Notes: a model not told the origin generated them from the letters alone. A stretch of DNA of 64,000 nucleotides from Rhodopseudomonas rhenobacensis (GCF_014203125.1 NZ_JACHIH010000006.1:86228-150227), one strand, 5' to 3'; shown: positions 16,370 to 25,653, counted from the stretch's first letter. A program made the numbers and translations.

Positions 16370-16840
16370 ATGGCCGCGTTCGCCACCCTTTCAGACGTTT
16401 TGGCGCGATATCCCTCCGAGGCGACTATCCTTGCAGCGGATGAAACCACGCGCCTGCGCGACGACAGCCGGATCGAGGCCGCGCTCGACGACGGCACCGC
16501 CGAGGTCCGCGCCATCCTTGCGGCCCGGTACACCCGCGACGAACTCGACCGGATCGATGACGACAGCCGCGCGGCGCTGCGCATCTACACCACCGACATC
16601 GCGCTCTATCGCGTGGCGCTCTCATTCGGGCGCTCCAACGAGCGCGTCAAGGAGCGCTACGACGTAGCGATCGCGCGGCTGCAGGCGATCGCCAAGGGTT
16701 CGGCCGCGTTGACCTTCGACGGACCGGGCGGCGGCGGCAGCGGTGCTGCCGGGGAGCCGGCCGGCGCCGTCTCTCCGAATGAAGCGATCGTCGTCGCCAA
16801 TGACCGCGTACTGACGCGCGATAGATTGCGGGGCTGGTGA
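16370..16840 (+). CDS. DUF1320 head-tail connector (Mu gp36-like)
   Basis: A 156-residue protein of the DUF1320 family. 'FATLSDVLARYP', then 'DDSRIEAALDDGTAEVRAILAARY' and 'IYTTDIALYRVA' are the typical helical signature. It is expected at the head-tail interface. A Gly-rich stretch (GPGGGGSGAAGEPAG, about 119-133) precedes the C-terminus. ATG 16370 follows CGGAGAATTCCC. It overlaps the next start. Confidence 0.82.
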   Translation: MAAFATLSDVLARYPSEATILAADETTRLRDDSRIEAALDDGTAEVRAILAARYTRDELDRIDDDSRAALRIYTTDIALYRVALSFGRSNERVKERYDVAIARLQAIAKGSAALTFDGPGGGGSGAAGEPAGAVSPNEAIVVANDRVLTRDRLRGW

Positions 16841-17334
16841 TGGACGCCGGCATTCGCATCGACGTCGATATCTCGGACCTCACCAAGGCGCTCGCCGGGC
16901 TGTCGCACCTCGACAACCCGGACACCGAGCCGTTGATGTCGGACATCGGGGCGCGGCTGGAATTCTCGATGCGCGAGCGCATCACCACCACCAAGACGGC
17001 TCCGGACGGTTCCCCCTGGCCTGCGAATCTCGAAGGCACCTCGATCCTGATGCGGACCGGCGATCATATGTTGGGTTCGGTCGCCTGGACCGCCTCGGCG
17101 ACCGAAGTCGAGGCCGGCCTGTCGTGGGAGTACGCGCACGTCCATCAGGACGGCATGACCATCAACGCCAAGAACGCGCCATTTCTGTCGTTCGTCGTCG
17201 GCGGCAAACGGGTCAACAAGAAGAGCGTCACCATTCCGGCGCGGCCGGTGGTTGGTATCTCGGCCGAGGACGCCGAGAAAATTGACCGGCTCGCGACGAA
17301 CTTCGTCGCCGGCCGGCTCGGCGGTGGCGAATGA
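16840..17334 (+). CDS. virion morphogenesis/tail completion protein (gpG/gpS-like)
   Basis: A 164-residue protein of the phage virion morphogenesis family. The N-terminal 'RIDVDISDLTKALAGLSHL', 'IGARLEFSMRERI' with 'TAPDGSPWPA', and C-terminal 'IPARPVVGIS' are the family signature. It is thought to complete the tail terminus for joining to the head. ATG at 16840 overlaps the DUF1320 stop; an alternative GTG lies one codon upstream. Confidence 0.85.
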   Translation: MDAGIRIDVDISDLTKALAGLSHLDNPDTEPLMSDIGARLEFSMRERITTTKTAPDGSPWPANLEGTSILMRTGDHMLGSVAWTASATEVEAGLSWEYAHVHQDGMTINAKNAPFLSFVVGGKRVNKKSVTIPARPVVGISAEDAEKIDRLATNFVAGRLGGGE

Positions 17335-17915
17335 TCGCCCCGGCCACCATCCCGCAGCGGCTGGAGCGCGCCGCCCTGGTGCGGTTTCTCAACGCGGTGG
17401 AAGCGGCTTTGAAGCCGCTGTTTCCGGACGTCACCGTGCGCCAGCACCCGGGCCGGATTGACGTCTCGGACATCATCGACAAGGACATTTTCAACCCGCC
17501 GATGATCGCGGTCAGCGCGTCGCGCTGGAAGCTGGACGGCGATCTCGACGGCTCCTGGAGTCTCGCGATCGAGCCAGTCGCCTACATCGTCACCGAGGAC
17601 GCGGCCTTCGGCGGCAAGTTGGTTCGCCGGCAGGAGATCGCGCACGCGCTCTCGCAGGGGCTACTCGAAGTTCTCGGCGATCTCAACGCGCATCGCTGGG
17701 GCCTGCAATCGATCGGCTCGCCCAAGAAGGTGGAAGTCCGCCCGCTGTTCACCAGTGAGACGTTCGCCAAGGGGGCTGCCTACTACGTGGTGACCTGGGA
17801 ACAGACGCTTTCCAACATCGGCGCGAGCCCGCTGGCCAGGCCGGTGATCGCCGAGCCGCAGTTCGTCGATTTCGACGGCGAGCCGATCGACGTCAGCGAC
17901 GGGGCGCCGGTATGA
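17331..17915 (+). CDS. Mu gp37-like protein (DUF1834)
   Basis: A 194-residue protein that follows gpG with a 4-base overlap. It carries 'RLERAALVRFLNAVEAALKP' at the N-terminus and an alternating strand-helix core ending 'GAAYYVVTWEQTLS', consistent with Mu gp37/DUF1834 tail-terminator-like proteins. It likely caps the tail tube or joins it to the head. Its stop overlaps the baseplate V gene. Confidence 0.75.
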   Translation: MIAPATIPQRLERAALVRFLNAVEAALKPLFPDVTVRQHPGRIDVSDIIDKDIFNPPMIAVSASRWKLDGDLDGSWSLAIEPVAYIVTEDAAFGGKLVRRQEIAHALSQGLLEVLGDLNAHRWGLQSIGSPKKVEVRPLFTSETFAKGAAYYVVTWEQTLSNIGASPLARPVIAEPQFVDFDGEPIDVSDGAPV

Positions 17916-18511
17916 GCATCACCGATCCGGGTGTCCGCGCCCTCAAACGCCATCTGCGCAATCTCGAAAAGCAGATCGTCGAAGTCGATCAGCGTGTCGC
18001 GCGCGTGGTCATGCACGGCAAGGTGAAAAAGGGCGGTGTTCGTAAACAGGGCGACGACTGGCAGGTGCAGCTCGAACTCGCCCGGGACGAGAACGATAAG
18101 CCGGTGGAGTCGCCGTGGGTCGCGGTGCAGCCGGTTGGTGCCGGCGCGCTCAAAATCAAGGTCAAGCCCGCCGAGGGTGAGCGCTTCACGCTGCTGTCAC
18201 CCTCCGGCGTGATCGGCAGCGGCTCTCAGGCGATCCGCGCGCCGTTCGACGACGATCACCCGGCGCCGAAGGGCGACGAGGATCTCGTGCTCGAAGTCGG
18301 CAACGCGAAGCTCCTGATCAAGGACGGACAATTCAACATCAAAGTCGGCGACAGCGAAATCGAACTGACCGCCGCCGCGATCAACACCGTCTCCAAGAGT
18401 CAGCACCTGGTTGGCAAGGTGCACCTCGGGGTCGACGCCAAGAACCAAGAAGCCGGGCCGCTGGTCACCACCGAAGCCGGGCCAGCCAAGCAAACTTTCG
18501 CAAAAACATAG
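17912..18511 (+). CDS. baseplate assembly protein V (spike)
   Basis: A 199-residue P2 gpV/Mu gp45-type protein. The N-terminal helix 'LRNLEKQIVEVDQRVARVV' is followed by an OB-fold region with 'GEKFTLLSPSG'-like 'GERFTLLSPSGVIGSG', and a repetitive beta C-terminus ('KLLIKDGQFNIKVGDSEIELT') that would form the triple-helical spike tip. It sits at the centre of the baseplate and pierces the outer membrane. This is the first gene of the P2-like tail block. Confidence 0.88.
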   Translation: MSITDPGVRALKRHLRNLEKQIVEVDQRVARVVMHGKVKKGGVRKQGDDWQVQLELARDENDKPVESPWVAVQPVGAGALKIKVKPAEGERFTLLSPSGVIGSGSQAIRAPFDDDHPAPKGDEDLVLEVGNAKLLIKDGQFNIKVGDSEIELTAAAINTVSKSQHLVGKVHLGVDAKNQEAGPLVTTEAGPAKQTFAKT

Positions 18512-18520
18512 AGGGCAACA

Positions 18521-18739
18521 ATGAGCGACAAAAAGAGCTATCGCATCACCACCCGCCGGCCGATCGACGGGCGCATGCGCAAGGAAGGCGACATCGTCGC
18601 GCTGACCGACCGCGAGTATCAGGCCGAGGCCGGCTGGGGTGGCATCGAGCCTGTCAAGGCCGAGCTGGCGCCGGCGGCAGCGCCAGAAGCTCCGGAGACG
18701 AGCGAGACCGAAACCGCCACCGGCAAGAAGCGCAAGTAG
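18521..18739 (+). CDS. small baseplate-region protein
   Basis: A 72-residue protein with 'YRITTRRPIDGRMRKEGDIVALTDREYQ' forming a small beta domain, then an Ala/Pro/Glu-rich tail ending KKRK. AGAGGG lies 8 bases upstream. The compact N-terminal motif is similar in style to short phage connector proteins, but no function is known. It lies between V and W. Confidence 0.6.
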   Translation: MSDKKSYRITTRRPIDGRMRKEGDIVALTDREYQAEAGWGGIEPVKAELAPAAAPEAPETSETETATGKKRK

Positions 18740-18742
18740 GCG

Positions 18743-19159
18743 ATGGCGGAGCGCACCACCAGAACCGGGGTCGACGCGCGCACCGGCCGCATTCTGCGCG
18801 GCAGGGCGCATGCCGAGCATTGCGTGGCGCGGATCCTCGCGACCCGCGTCGGCACGCGGGTGATGCGGCTCGATCTCGGGGCCGACCTGGCGCCGCTGCG
18901 GGGTGAGAACCTGACGGCCGTCAACGTGCTGCGCGCCTATGCGGAGATGGTCACGGCTGTGCACAGCCAGGAGCCGGCGGTTCGGTTTTGCAATATCCAG
19001 CCCGAGCTGCTCGATGGCCGCAACGGCGCGATCGGCTTCATCTTCGGCTACAAGTTCTATCCCTACGGACACCTTGGCGATTACTCCGTCGAGGAAGACG
19101 CTGACTTTCGGGTGCCGGTGACGGCACTCGCGCGCGGCACCGCGGCGGTGTCGCCATGA
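18743..19159 (+). CDS. GPW/gp25 family baseplate wedge protein
   Basis: A 138-residue protein of the gpW/gp25 family. The typical 'CVARILATRVGTRVMRLDLGADL' segment (helix, then RPE-like strand) is clear. It also has 'VNVLRAYAEMV' and a beta-rich C-terminus. gp25-like proteins connect the wedge to the sheath and seed sheath polymerisation. It overlaps the J gene by 4 bases. Confidence 0.87.
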   Translation: MAERTTRTGVDARTGRILRGRAHAEHCVARILATRVGTRVMRLDLGADLAPLRGENLTAVNVLRAYAEMVTAVHSQEPAVRFCNIQPELLDGRNGAIGFIFGYKFYPYGHLGDYSVEEDADFRVPVTALARGTAAVSP

Positions 19160-20094
19160 CGACGGCAGCCACTCTCGATCTGTCGCGCATCGGCGCGCCG
19201 ACGCTGGTCAAGATTGACTACGAGGCGACGCTGCGCGTCCGCCTCTTGAGTTTCAAAGCGCGGTGGGATGCGGCGCGGCTGAAGGACCCGACGCTGCCGG
19301 CATTCGACTTGATCGATGCGGACGGCAACCCGCTGACGCAGTTCGACACCTCCATCGTGCTCGAGCAAGAGTTCGCGGACGGTGAGACGAAGATCGAGCA
19401 GACCATCAACGATCACGGCAACGCCCTGCGGCTCGCCACCGCAACCGGCGCTGACCTCGCCCATCTGGCGCTGACCTATAAGGCCACTTCGCGTCTCATC
19501 TTGTCGCCAGCTACCGAGACTTCGGACGAACAACAGGAATCCGACGACGAGCTGCGCGCGCGCGCCCAGCTCTCCGACGAGGCGCGGCCGCTGTTCGGCC
19601 TCACCCCCGGCGGCTACGCCTGGCGGGTTCGCAAGCTGTTTGGCGACCGCGTCAAGGATGTTCGCCCGCTTCGCCGGCCTGGCGGTCATATCGATCTGAT
19701 CATCCTCGCGCGCACCGGCGACGGCACGCCGGCGGAGACGCTGATCGGCGACATCCAGGGCGCCTTCGACGGCGAAGCCGGATCGCAGTCCACCGACATC
19801 GTCACCGTGCGGCCGGCGCGGATCGTGCCGGCGGCCGTCGCCGTGAAGCTCTGGGTTTCCAATGGGCCCGACCCGGCAGCTGCCGTCGCGCTGGCCACCA
19901 CGGCGATCGCGGGCCTCGGCGCGGAGCGTCACAAGATCGGTGAGACGCTGCACGCCCAGGCGATCGGCGCCGTCGCCAAGTCCGGCGCGGTGCGCAAGGT
20001 CGACGTGCTTGGTCCGCTCGCCGATGTCGCCGGCGGCGACGATGGCGCGCCGTACATCTCGTCGATCGCCGTGAGCTGGGGGATCGACGGATGA
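19156..20094 (+). CDS. baseplate J family wedge protein
   Basis: A 312-residue gpJ-type protein: N-terminal 'TLDLSRIGAPTLVKIDYEATL', the conserved 'ESDDELRARAQLSDEA' motif, and 'VRPLRRPGGHIDLIILA' in the middle. The length equals that of P2 J. It forms the baseplate wedge with gpI. It overlaps both neighbours by 4 bases in the compact V-W-J-I operon. Confidence 0.9.
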   Translation: MTTAATLDLSRIGAPTLVKIDYEATLRVRLLSFKARWDAARLKDPTLPAFDLIDADGNPLTQFDTSIVLEQEFADGETKIEQTINDHGNALRLATATGADLAHLALTYKATSRLILSPATETSDEQQESDDELRARAQLSDEARPLFGLTPGGYAWRVRKLFGDRVKDVRPLRRPGGHIDLIILARTGDGTPAETLIGDIQGAFDGEAGSQSTDIVTVRPARIVPAAVAVKLWVSNGPDPAAAVALATTAIAGLGAERHKIGETLHAQAIGAVAKSGAVRKVDVLGPLADVAGGDDGAPYISSIAVSWGIDG

Positions 20095-21344
20095 GCGCAG
20101 ATTTTAACCCGATCCAGCCGACCATCGGCGACGCCGAGCGCGGCCATAGCCTGGTCAACGCCGAGCGCTGGCCTGTGCTGTTCGCCGAGGCCGCCAAGCT
20201 GCGTACGCTGTGGGACCCGTGGACATGCCCGGCCGACCAATTGCCGTTGCTGGCCTGGGCTTGGTCGGTCGATTTCTGGCGGAGTGAATGGCCGGAGCAT
20301 CGCAAGCGCCAGGTGATCGCCGAGTCGCCAGCGTATCACGAGGCCAAGACCACGGTCGCCGGCTATCGCATGGCGCTCGGCTATGTGGATGCCGAATTCG
20401 TCCGGGCGCGGCTGCCGCGCCACGCGTTCTTCGTCGGCGCCGCGCCGACCAAGGAGTCTCACGATCGCTGGCTCGCCGGCCTGCCGGAGATCCGCATCTA
20501 CACGGCGGACTACCCGATCCGCTATCAGCCCGTGCCGTGCCTCGAGGCGGACGGAACGATCGTTCAACGCACGCTCAAAGGCCGCTTCATCGGCCGGCGT
20601 TTCGTCGTGCGATCCGCCGCCGCCGTGGTGCTCGGCCGCCGGCGGCCGGAGCTGCGCAAGGGCGGCACGGTCCAGCGCCTGGTGTTCGCCGGCGTGCGGA
20701 TCGACGCCTCCGGCCGGCTGCTGTCCGACCCCGAACGGCTGGTCATTCCCGGACCGCGTCGCAACACCTTCCAGGTCGGCAAGCGGCTGCGCGGCCGCTT
20801 CGTTGCAGACGGTCGGCTCGCGAGCCAGCGCGTCATCCTACTGAGTTTCACCGCCGGCGGCGATCAGTTCATTCCGGCCGTGATGTCGCCGGGGCTGATG
20901 CCGCTCGACGCCACCCCGCGCAGGCTGTGGGAGCCGCAGCCTGGCGGCCGCGGCTGGTTCGTCGGCCGCAGCCTGAAAGGCCGCGGCATCCGGCCGAACC
21001 GCGCCGACGAACAGGCTTACTTGTCGATCCGTCTGGCCGATGGCAGCTCGGCCGTGCTCGGCCGGATGCGCAACCGGATCGGCCGCACACGAATCCGCCG
21101 CGCGCGTTTCACCGCCACCGTGCTGGCGCATCTTGGGACCACGCCGAAGTCCGGATTTCCGCTCGGCCGCTATCTGCGCGCCGGGCCCGAGCCCCGCGTG
21201 GTCGAAGTTCTCGACGCGCTCGCGGTCACGCAGGCCGCTCGCGACATCCTGTTTCTCGACATCAATTCCGTCCGGCCGATCACGTTCGGGGACCTTGCGA
21301 GGTTGCCTGACGATGTGCGGTACGGCGCTGTTCTCCGCCGCTGA
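20091..21344 (+). CDS. tail protein I, extended
   Basis: The first 190 or so residues fit P2 gpI ('LPLLAWAWSVDFWRSEWPEHRKRQVI' region at about 47-72 and 'HRKRQVIAESPAYHEAKTTVAG'). The protein is 417 residues, about twice the usual gpI length. The extra C-terminal part (about 200-417) is Arg/Gly-rich with repeated 'GRRF', 'GRRR', 'GRSLKGRG' patches and may form an added baseplate or fibre-attachment domain. The extension's function is unknown. Confidence 0.82.
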   Translation: MSADFNPIQPTIGDAERGHSLVNAERWPVLFAEAAKLRTLWDPWTCPADQLPLLAWAWSVDFWRSEWPEHRKRQVIAESPAYHEAKTTVAGYRMALGYVDAEFVRARLPRHAFFVGAAPTKESHDRWLAGLPEIRIYTADYPIRYQPVPCLEADGTIVQRTLKGRFIGRRFVVRSAAAVVLGRRRPELRKGGTVQRLVFAGVRIDASGRLLSDPERLVIPGPRRNTFQVGKRLRGRFVADGRLASQRVILLSFTAGGDQFIPAVMSPGLMPLDATPRRLWEPQPGGRGWFVGRSLKGRGIRPNRADEQAYLSIRLADGSSAVLGRMRNRIGRTRIRRARFTATVLAHLGTTPKSGFPLGRYLRAGPEPRVVEVLDALAVTQAARDILFLDINSVRPITFGDLARLPDDVRYGAVLRR

Positions 21345-21354
21345 AAGGGCTGTC

Positions 21355-23673
21355 ATGTACAAGCGTACGATTTGGGATATCGACCAGGAAGGCACCGACG
21401 AGGATATGGAGCGGATCGGCCAATGGCCGCAGCAGGGCATCGCCCAGCTCACCGACGATCTCCTCGTCTCCGGCCGGATGTACAAGGGCTTTACGACGCT
21501 CGCCTCCGGCACCGCCGCGATCGAGGTGGCGCCCGGCCGCATCTATGATGGGGGCGCGATGTATGCGCTCGAAGCGGAGCTGTCGATGTCGGCCGCCGAG
21601 TTCGTGCCGATCACCGCCGGCCAGAAAGTGTACGTCACGCTGATCGGTCAAGGCCGCGAAGACGACGGCTATGTCGAGGCGCGCAACTACGAGCGCGAAG
21701 TGCCGCAGTCCGGCGGGGGCACCGCGATCCAGCAGGTGCCGCAGACCGGCGCCCGCGCCAAGGTTCGCAGCGCCATCCTGACGCTGTATCCCGGCGCGCC
21801 GTCGCTGATCCCGGTGAAGCCGTCGATTCCGCTCGGCACCGTGGCGATCGCCGACATTCTGGTCGGCACCGGCGGCATCGAAAGTATCGAGATGCGCACC
21901 GCCAATGAGGCGCCGGAGCTCGACGAACTGGCGACCAAATGCACCGGCCTCAGCGGGCGGCTCGATCTCGTCAATCAGGAGATGGCCGGCCTGCGCAACG
22001 ACATGGCAGCGCTCGCGCGGCAGATCAAAGGCGGCGTGTCACCCGAAACTTTCCGGGCGTCGCAGGGCGAAATCGCCAAGATTAAGCAGGTGCTGGCGAT
22101 TCCCGACACCGGCTCCCCGTTCTCGGCCGACAACTTCCTCGACGATAGCGAGAGCGACATCGCGAATGTCGACTACAAGGCCCGCGTGCTTGAGGGCATC
22201 CGCTTCCCGGCGGCCAATCAGGACAAGAAGCCGCTGGCGCTTTACAACCCGAACGACGGCAACCTGATGCACGCCTCGGCTGGGCTGATCTGTCCGAAAT
22301 ACACCGTGATCGAGGGCATCAAGCTGGCCGATCGCGCCGGCACGATGCCGCTCGGCGGCACGGTGTATCAGACGCTCGAACTGACCCAGATGCTGATGAG
22401 CCGTCAGGAGACGGCCTATGGTGATTACTTCGAGGCCTGCGAGAACTCGGAGTGGTGGCAGAGCGGCCAGTACGATCCGGCCAAGGGCATCCTGCGCATC
22501 GGCAACGAGACCTATGAGATCTCCGGCACGGTCGGCAACTACGATTGGACCGGACACCAGATCAAGCGGCTCCGGAAGTTCTGGACCACCACCGTCAAGG
22601 AGCCCTACGACGTTTACGCGCCGGTCGCCCATACCATCCAGGGCGTCATCAAGGCGCAGAGCTGGCTGCAGTCGCAGGATCGCTGGTCGCCCGGCATGCG
22701 GCTGTATCTCGACAGCTGGTCCGCCGGCGCGGAAATCACCGTCACGGTGGTCGAATGTGGCGAGGACGGCCGGCCGCAGAAGGGCCGGATGCTCACGAAA
22801 ACCACGCTGGCTGCGTCGCAGTTCAAGCGTTGGCCTGAGGCGACGCGGTTTCCGTTCGCGGTGCCGAGCTTCCGCCAATCCGGCAAGCAATACGCCTATC
22901 TGATCGCCACCACCGGCGACGTCACCGCCGTCTATGCCGAGGGGCAGAAATTCCTCAGCGGCAATCTGCTGGAGAGTACCGACGGCGGCAGCTTCTATGT
23001 CGGCGATCTCACCCGGGACCTCTGCCACGTGACCGAATATTGCAGCTTCGACCTGACGTCGCTCACGGTGCCGCTCCAAGGCGTCAATCTCGATGGCGGC
23101 ATCCACAACCTCCGCATCCGCAACGCCGAGGTGGTTCCGAATAACTCATCGCGGCAGTTCCAGCTGCAGGTCGGCGGCGCCTGGCGCACGATCGAGGATC
23201 CGGCCGGGGAAGACACGCTGTTCGGCTCCGGTGTGACGGCCTACTACGACTTCCGCCTGGTGCTGAACGGCAACCAGTGGGCGATGCCGATCCTCGACAT
23301 GGGGGCCAGCGAGGTCGAGCTGTTCCGGGCCGACGATGACTTCTGCCACATCTCGTTGCCGCTGGTGTTAGGCACCTCGCTTCAAACCGTGGTGATCTCG
23401 ACGCCGGTCGGAGCCTGGGATCCGGCGCGCCACACCATCGCGGTGCGGCTGAGGCACGGCGCCGGCTTTGCCTCGCTCAAGACCCACACGGCGGTCGAGA
23501 CCAAGCCGCTGATCGGCAAGAAGGGCGTGGTGCGAGCCGATGCATACGAGAAGATCTGGACCTTCTCGTTCGCCGGCGCACCGATCTCGACCTGCAAGGT
23601 CGACATCGTCGGCACCACCAATAATCCCCGCGTCACCTGGCACGTCGAGGGACGTGTCCAAACCACGGAGTAA
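21355..23673 (+). CDS. large tail-associated protein (fibre/baseplate adhesin candidate)
   Basis: A 772-residue protein starting 'MYKRTIWDIDQEGTDEDMERIGQ'; the ATG at 21355 follows AAAGGG. It has a beta-rich N-terminal third, a short helical linker (about 180-225, 'LDLVNQEMAGLRNDMAALARQIKG'), and a long beta-rich C-terminal region with several Cys and Trp residues but no collagen or collar motif. Position between gpI and the collar-type tail fibre suggests a baseplate-attached adhesin or fibre-base protein. I do not recognise the family. Confidence 0.6.
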   Translation: MYKRTIWDIDQEGTDEDMERIGQWPQQGIAQLTDDLLVSGRMYKGFTTLASGTAAIEVAPGRIYDGGAMYALEAELSMSAAEFVPITAGQKVYVTLIGQGREDDGYVEARNYEREVPQSGGGTAIQQVPQTGARAKVRSAILTLYPGAPSLIPVKPSIPLGTVAIADILVGTGGIESIEMRTANEAPELDELATKCTGLSGRLDLVNQEMAGLRNDMAALARQIKGGVSPETFRASQGEIAKIKQVLAIPDTGSPFSADNFLDDSESDIANVDYKARVLEGIRFPAANQDKKPLALYNPNDGNLMHASAGLICPKYTVIEGIKLADRAGTMPLGGTVYQTLELTQMLMSRQETAYGDYFEACENSEWWQSGQYDPAKGILRIGNETYEISGTVGNYDWTGHQIKRLRKFWTTTVKEPYDVYAPVAHTIQGVIKAQSWLQSQDRWSPGMRLYLDSWSAGAEITVTVVECGEDGRPQKGRMLTKTTLAASQFKRWPEATRFPFAVPSFRQSGKQYAYLIATTGDVTAVYAEGQKFLSGNLLESTDGGSFYVGDLTRDLCHVTEYCSFDLTSLTVPLQGVNLDGGIHNLRIRNAEVVPNNSSRQFQLQVGGAWRTIEDPAGEDTLFGSGVTAYYDFRLVLNGNQWAMPILDMGASEVELFRADDDFCHISLPLVLGTSLQTVVISTPVGAWDPARHTIAVRLRHGAGFASLKTHTAVETKPLIGKKGVVRADAYEKIWTFSFAGAPISTCKVDIVGTTNNPRVTWHVEGRVQTTE

Positions 23674-23679
23674 CCCGCT

Positions 23680-23886
23680 ATGGCCACCAAGAAGTCCACC
23701 GCTGACGTCGCCGCCACTCCGGAGATCATCGCCGACGCCTACTACGCCGTCGAGGTCTCAGCCCGGTTCAAGGCGTTCGGCGTCGGCTTCGGTCAGGCAT
23801 CGCAAACGCAGGTCACCGGCGAGCTGCTGACGCGCCTGCTCGCATCCGAGCACGCCGCCGAGGTGGCCAGCTACACGCCGGTTTAG
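23680..23886 (+). CDS. small tail-fibre-region protein
   Basis: A 68-residue protein beginning 'MATKKSTADVAATPEII'. The core 'YAVEVSARFKAFGVGFGQASQTQVTGELLTRLLA' (about 23-56) looks like a strand and two helices. It sits 6 bases after the 772-residue adhesin and 22 bases before the fibre, so a connector or chaperone role is possible. Unknown function. Confidence 0.5.
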   Translation: MATKKSTADVAATPEIIADAYYAVEVSARFKAFGVGFGQASQTQVTGELLTRLLASEHAAEVASYTPV

Positions 23887-23908
23887 GGCCGGCCCGGGAG
23901 ACCATTGG

Positions 23909-25093
23909 ATGACGCGCAAATTCGAGACCGAGTACCGGGTCGGCAAGGCCGACGAGATCCTGAAGAAGGAAAACAAATTCCGGCAGGATGTCGACATGCG
24001 GCTCGACGCCATCGAGCGCGCGGTTGCGGCGCTCGGCGGCGATGCCAATGTCCTGGTGGCTCGGGTGCTGCGCGTGATCGAACTGGAGATCTCGCCGCGC
24101 GCGGCCGAGATCGAGGCGCAGCTGAACGACTACCGCAGTGGTGTTCCGGCGGCGAGCGTCCAAGAAGAAACCACCGGCCGGCAATTCCTCACGCCGGCCC
24201 GGCGCGCCGCGATCCTCGCCGATCTGCGCGGCGGCGTTGACGCCGATCACGACACGCTCGCCAAGCTGCTCGCGTATCTGATTGCGGTCGACGCTGCGAA
24301 AGCGCCGTCCGTCGATCCGGTGCTCGCCGGCACGCCGCGCGCGCCGACGGCGCCGCTCGGCACCAACTCGACGCAAATCGCCACGATGGCGGCGCTGTTG
24401 CAGATGCGGGCCGATCTGCTCAACTATCTGACCAACGGTGCCGGGCCGGCGCTCGATCAGTTCAACGAGATCGCGACGGCACTCGGTAACAATGCCAACC
24501 TCGCCGCGACGCTCAATGCCGCGATCGCCGGCAAGCAGCCGCTAGACACCGACCTAACGGCGATTGCGGGTCTTTCTACAACCACATTCGGCCGATCTCT
24601 GTTGACGCAGGCGGACGCGGCGGCGGCGCGCGGGACGTTGGGAGCACAGGCCGCACTTGGCTTCACTCCTGCCCAGCAGGGAACTGGCGTCGGACAGAAC
24701 CCAAGCAGTATCGTCAAGATTGGCTGGGGCTCGGGCTCTGTTAGAGCGACGGTCGACTCCACCGACTTCGGCAAGGTATGGACCGACCATGATACTGTGG
24801 CGTCGTTTGGCACCAGCGGTTACCAGAAACTCCCCAGCGGATTAATTATCCAGTGGGGAACAATGGGCGGAAGCGATACGGCCAACAACTTTCCAATGGC
24901 CTTCCCTAATTTCTGCTTCTCCGTAGTTGCGTCGATCGGCAGCAACGTAGGGATTGAAGGCACACAATCACTTTCGATTGCGGTCGAAGGCATCAACCCT
25001 GTTGGGTTCACCGCCCGGGCAAGATACGTTAATAACGGTGGCGTCGTGGGATATGCGTCACAACCTGGGCGCTATATAGCGATGGGATACTGA
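23909..25093 (+). CDS. tail fibre with gp53-like C-terminal domain
   Basis: A 394-residue fibre. The N-terminal helical part (about 1-60) probably attaches it to the baseplate. The middle has 'LDTDLTAIAGLSTTTFGRSLL', a repeat type common in fibres. The C-terminal part (about 300-394) begins 'QKLPSGLIIQWGT' and matches the gp53-like tail-fibre receptor-binding domain. From about 24700 the DNA becomes visibly richer in A and T than its neighbours, suggesting the tip was exchanged horizontally. It likely determines host range. Confidence 0.83.
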   Translation: MTRKFETEYRVGKADEILKKENKFRQDVDMRLDAIERAVAALGGDANVLVARVLRVIELEISPRAAEIEAQLNDYRSGVPAASVQEETTGRQFLTPARRAAILADLRGGVDADHDTLAKLLAYLIAVDAAKAPSVDPVLAGTPRAPTAPLGTNSTQIATMAALLQMRADLLNYLTNGAGPALDQFNEIATALGNNANLAATLNAAIAGKQPLDTDLTAIAGLSTTTFGRSLLTQADAAAARGTLGAQAALGFTPAQQGTGVGQNPSSIVKIGWGSGSVRATVDSTDFGKVWTDHDTVASFGTSGYQKLPSGLIIQWGTMGGSDTANNFPMAFPNFCFSVVASIGSNVGIEGTQSLSIAVEGINPVGFTARARYVNNGGVVGYASQPGRYIAMGY

Positions 25094-25095
25094 TC

Positions 25096-25653
25096 ATGCA
25101 TCTCTACGCAGTTTTCACGCCCGCCGGATTCCCGGCCGGATTTTACAGCGACGATATTCATGGCCCGCGGCTGATCGACGGTCAGCCGAACCCGGACTGC
25201 AGGGTCCCGGCGGAGGCGGTCGAGATCACCGAGCCGCAGTGGCGGGACTTGCTGGCCCACCCCGGGCTCCGCCGGCTGGTGGACGGCGCCGTTGTGGACT
25301 ACACGCCGCCGGAGCAGCCCATTGATCTGCCCGCCTACACGGCGGCTGTCCGCTGGGCCAAGGAGACCGGCGGCACGGCTTGGTCCGGCTGGCCGGTCGC
25401 TACCGACGATCGCAGCCAAGGCAAGATCCTGGCCGAGCTGACCGCCATCGACCGCGGCCAGCGCGCCGACCCGGACGGATGGAAGTTCGCCGACGGTGAG
25501 TTCCGGCTGGTCTCCAACGCCGATTTCGTCACCTTGGCGATGGCGGTGCGGGCGCATGTCAGAGCGTGCTTCGCCGCCGAGGCCAGCGTTCTCGCCGGCA
25601 TCGCCGCCGGCTCCATCACCACCACGGCGCAGATCGACAACGCGTTCGGTTAA
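25096..25653 (+). CDS. DUF4376-type tail fibre assembly protein
   Basis: A 185-residue protein placed 2 bases after the fibre. The N-terminal half 'LYAVFTPAGFPAGFYSDDIHG' resembles fibre-assembly chaperones; the C-terminal half (about 95-185) with 'DRSQGKILAELTAIDRGQR' and 'GSITTTAQIDNAF' is a DUF4376 domain. It probably helps the fibre fold or trimerise. It is the last gene before late promoter 3. Confidence 0.75.
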   Translation: MHLYAVFTPAGFPAGFYSDDIHGPRLIDGQPNPDCRVPAEAVEITEPQWRDLLAHPGLRRLVDGAVVDYTPPEQPIDLPAYTAAVRWAKETGGTAWSGWPVATDDRSQGKILAELTAIDRGQRADPDGWKFADGEFRLVSNADFVTLAMAVRAHVRACFAAEASVLAGIAAGSITTTAQIDNAFG

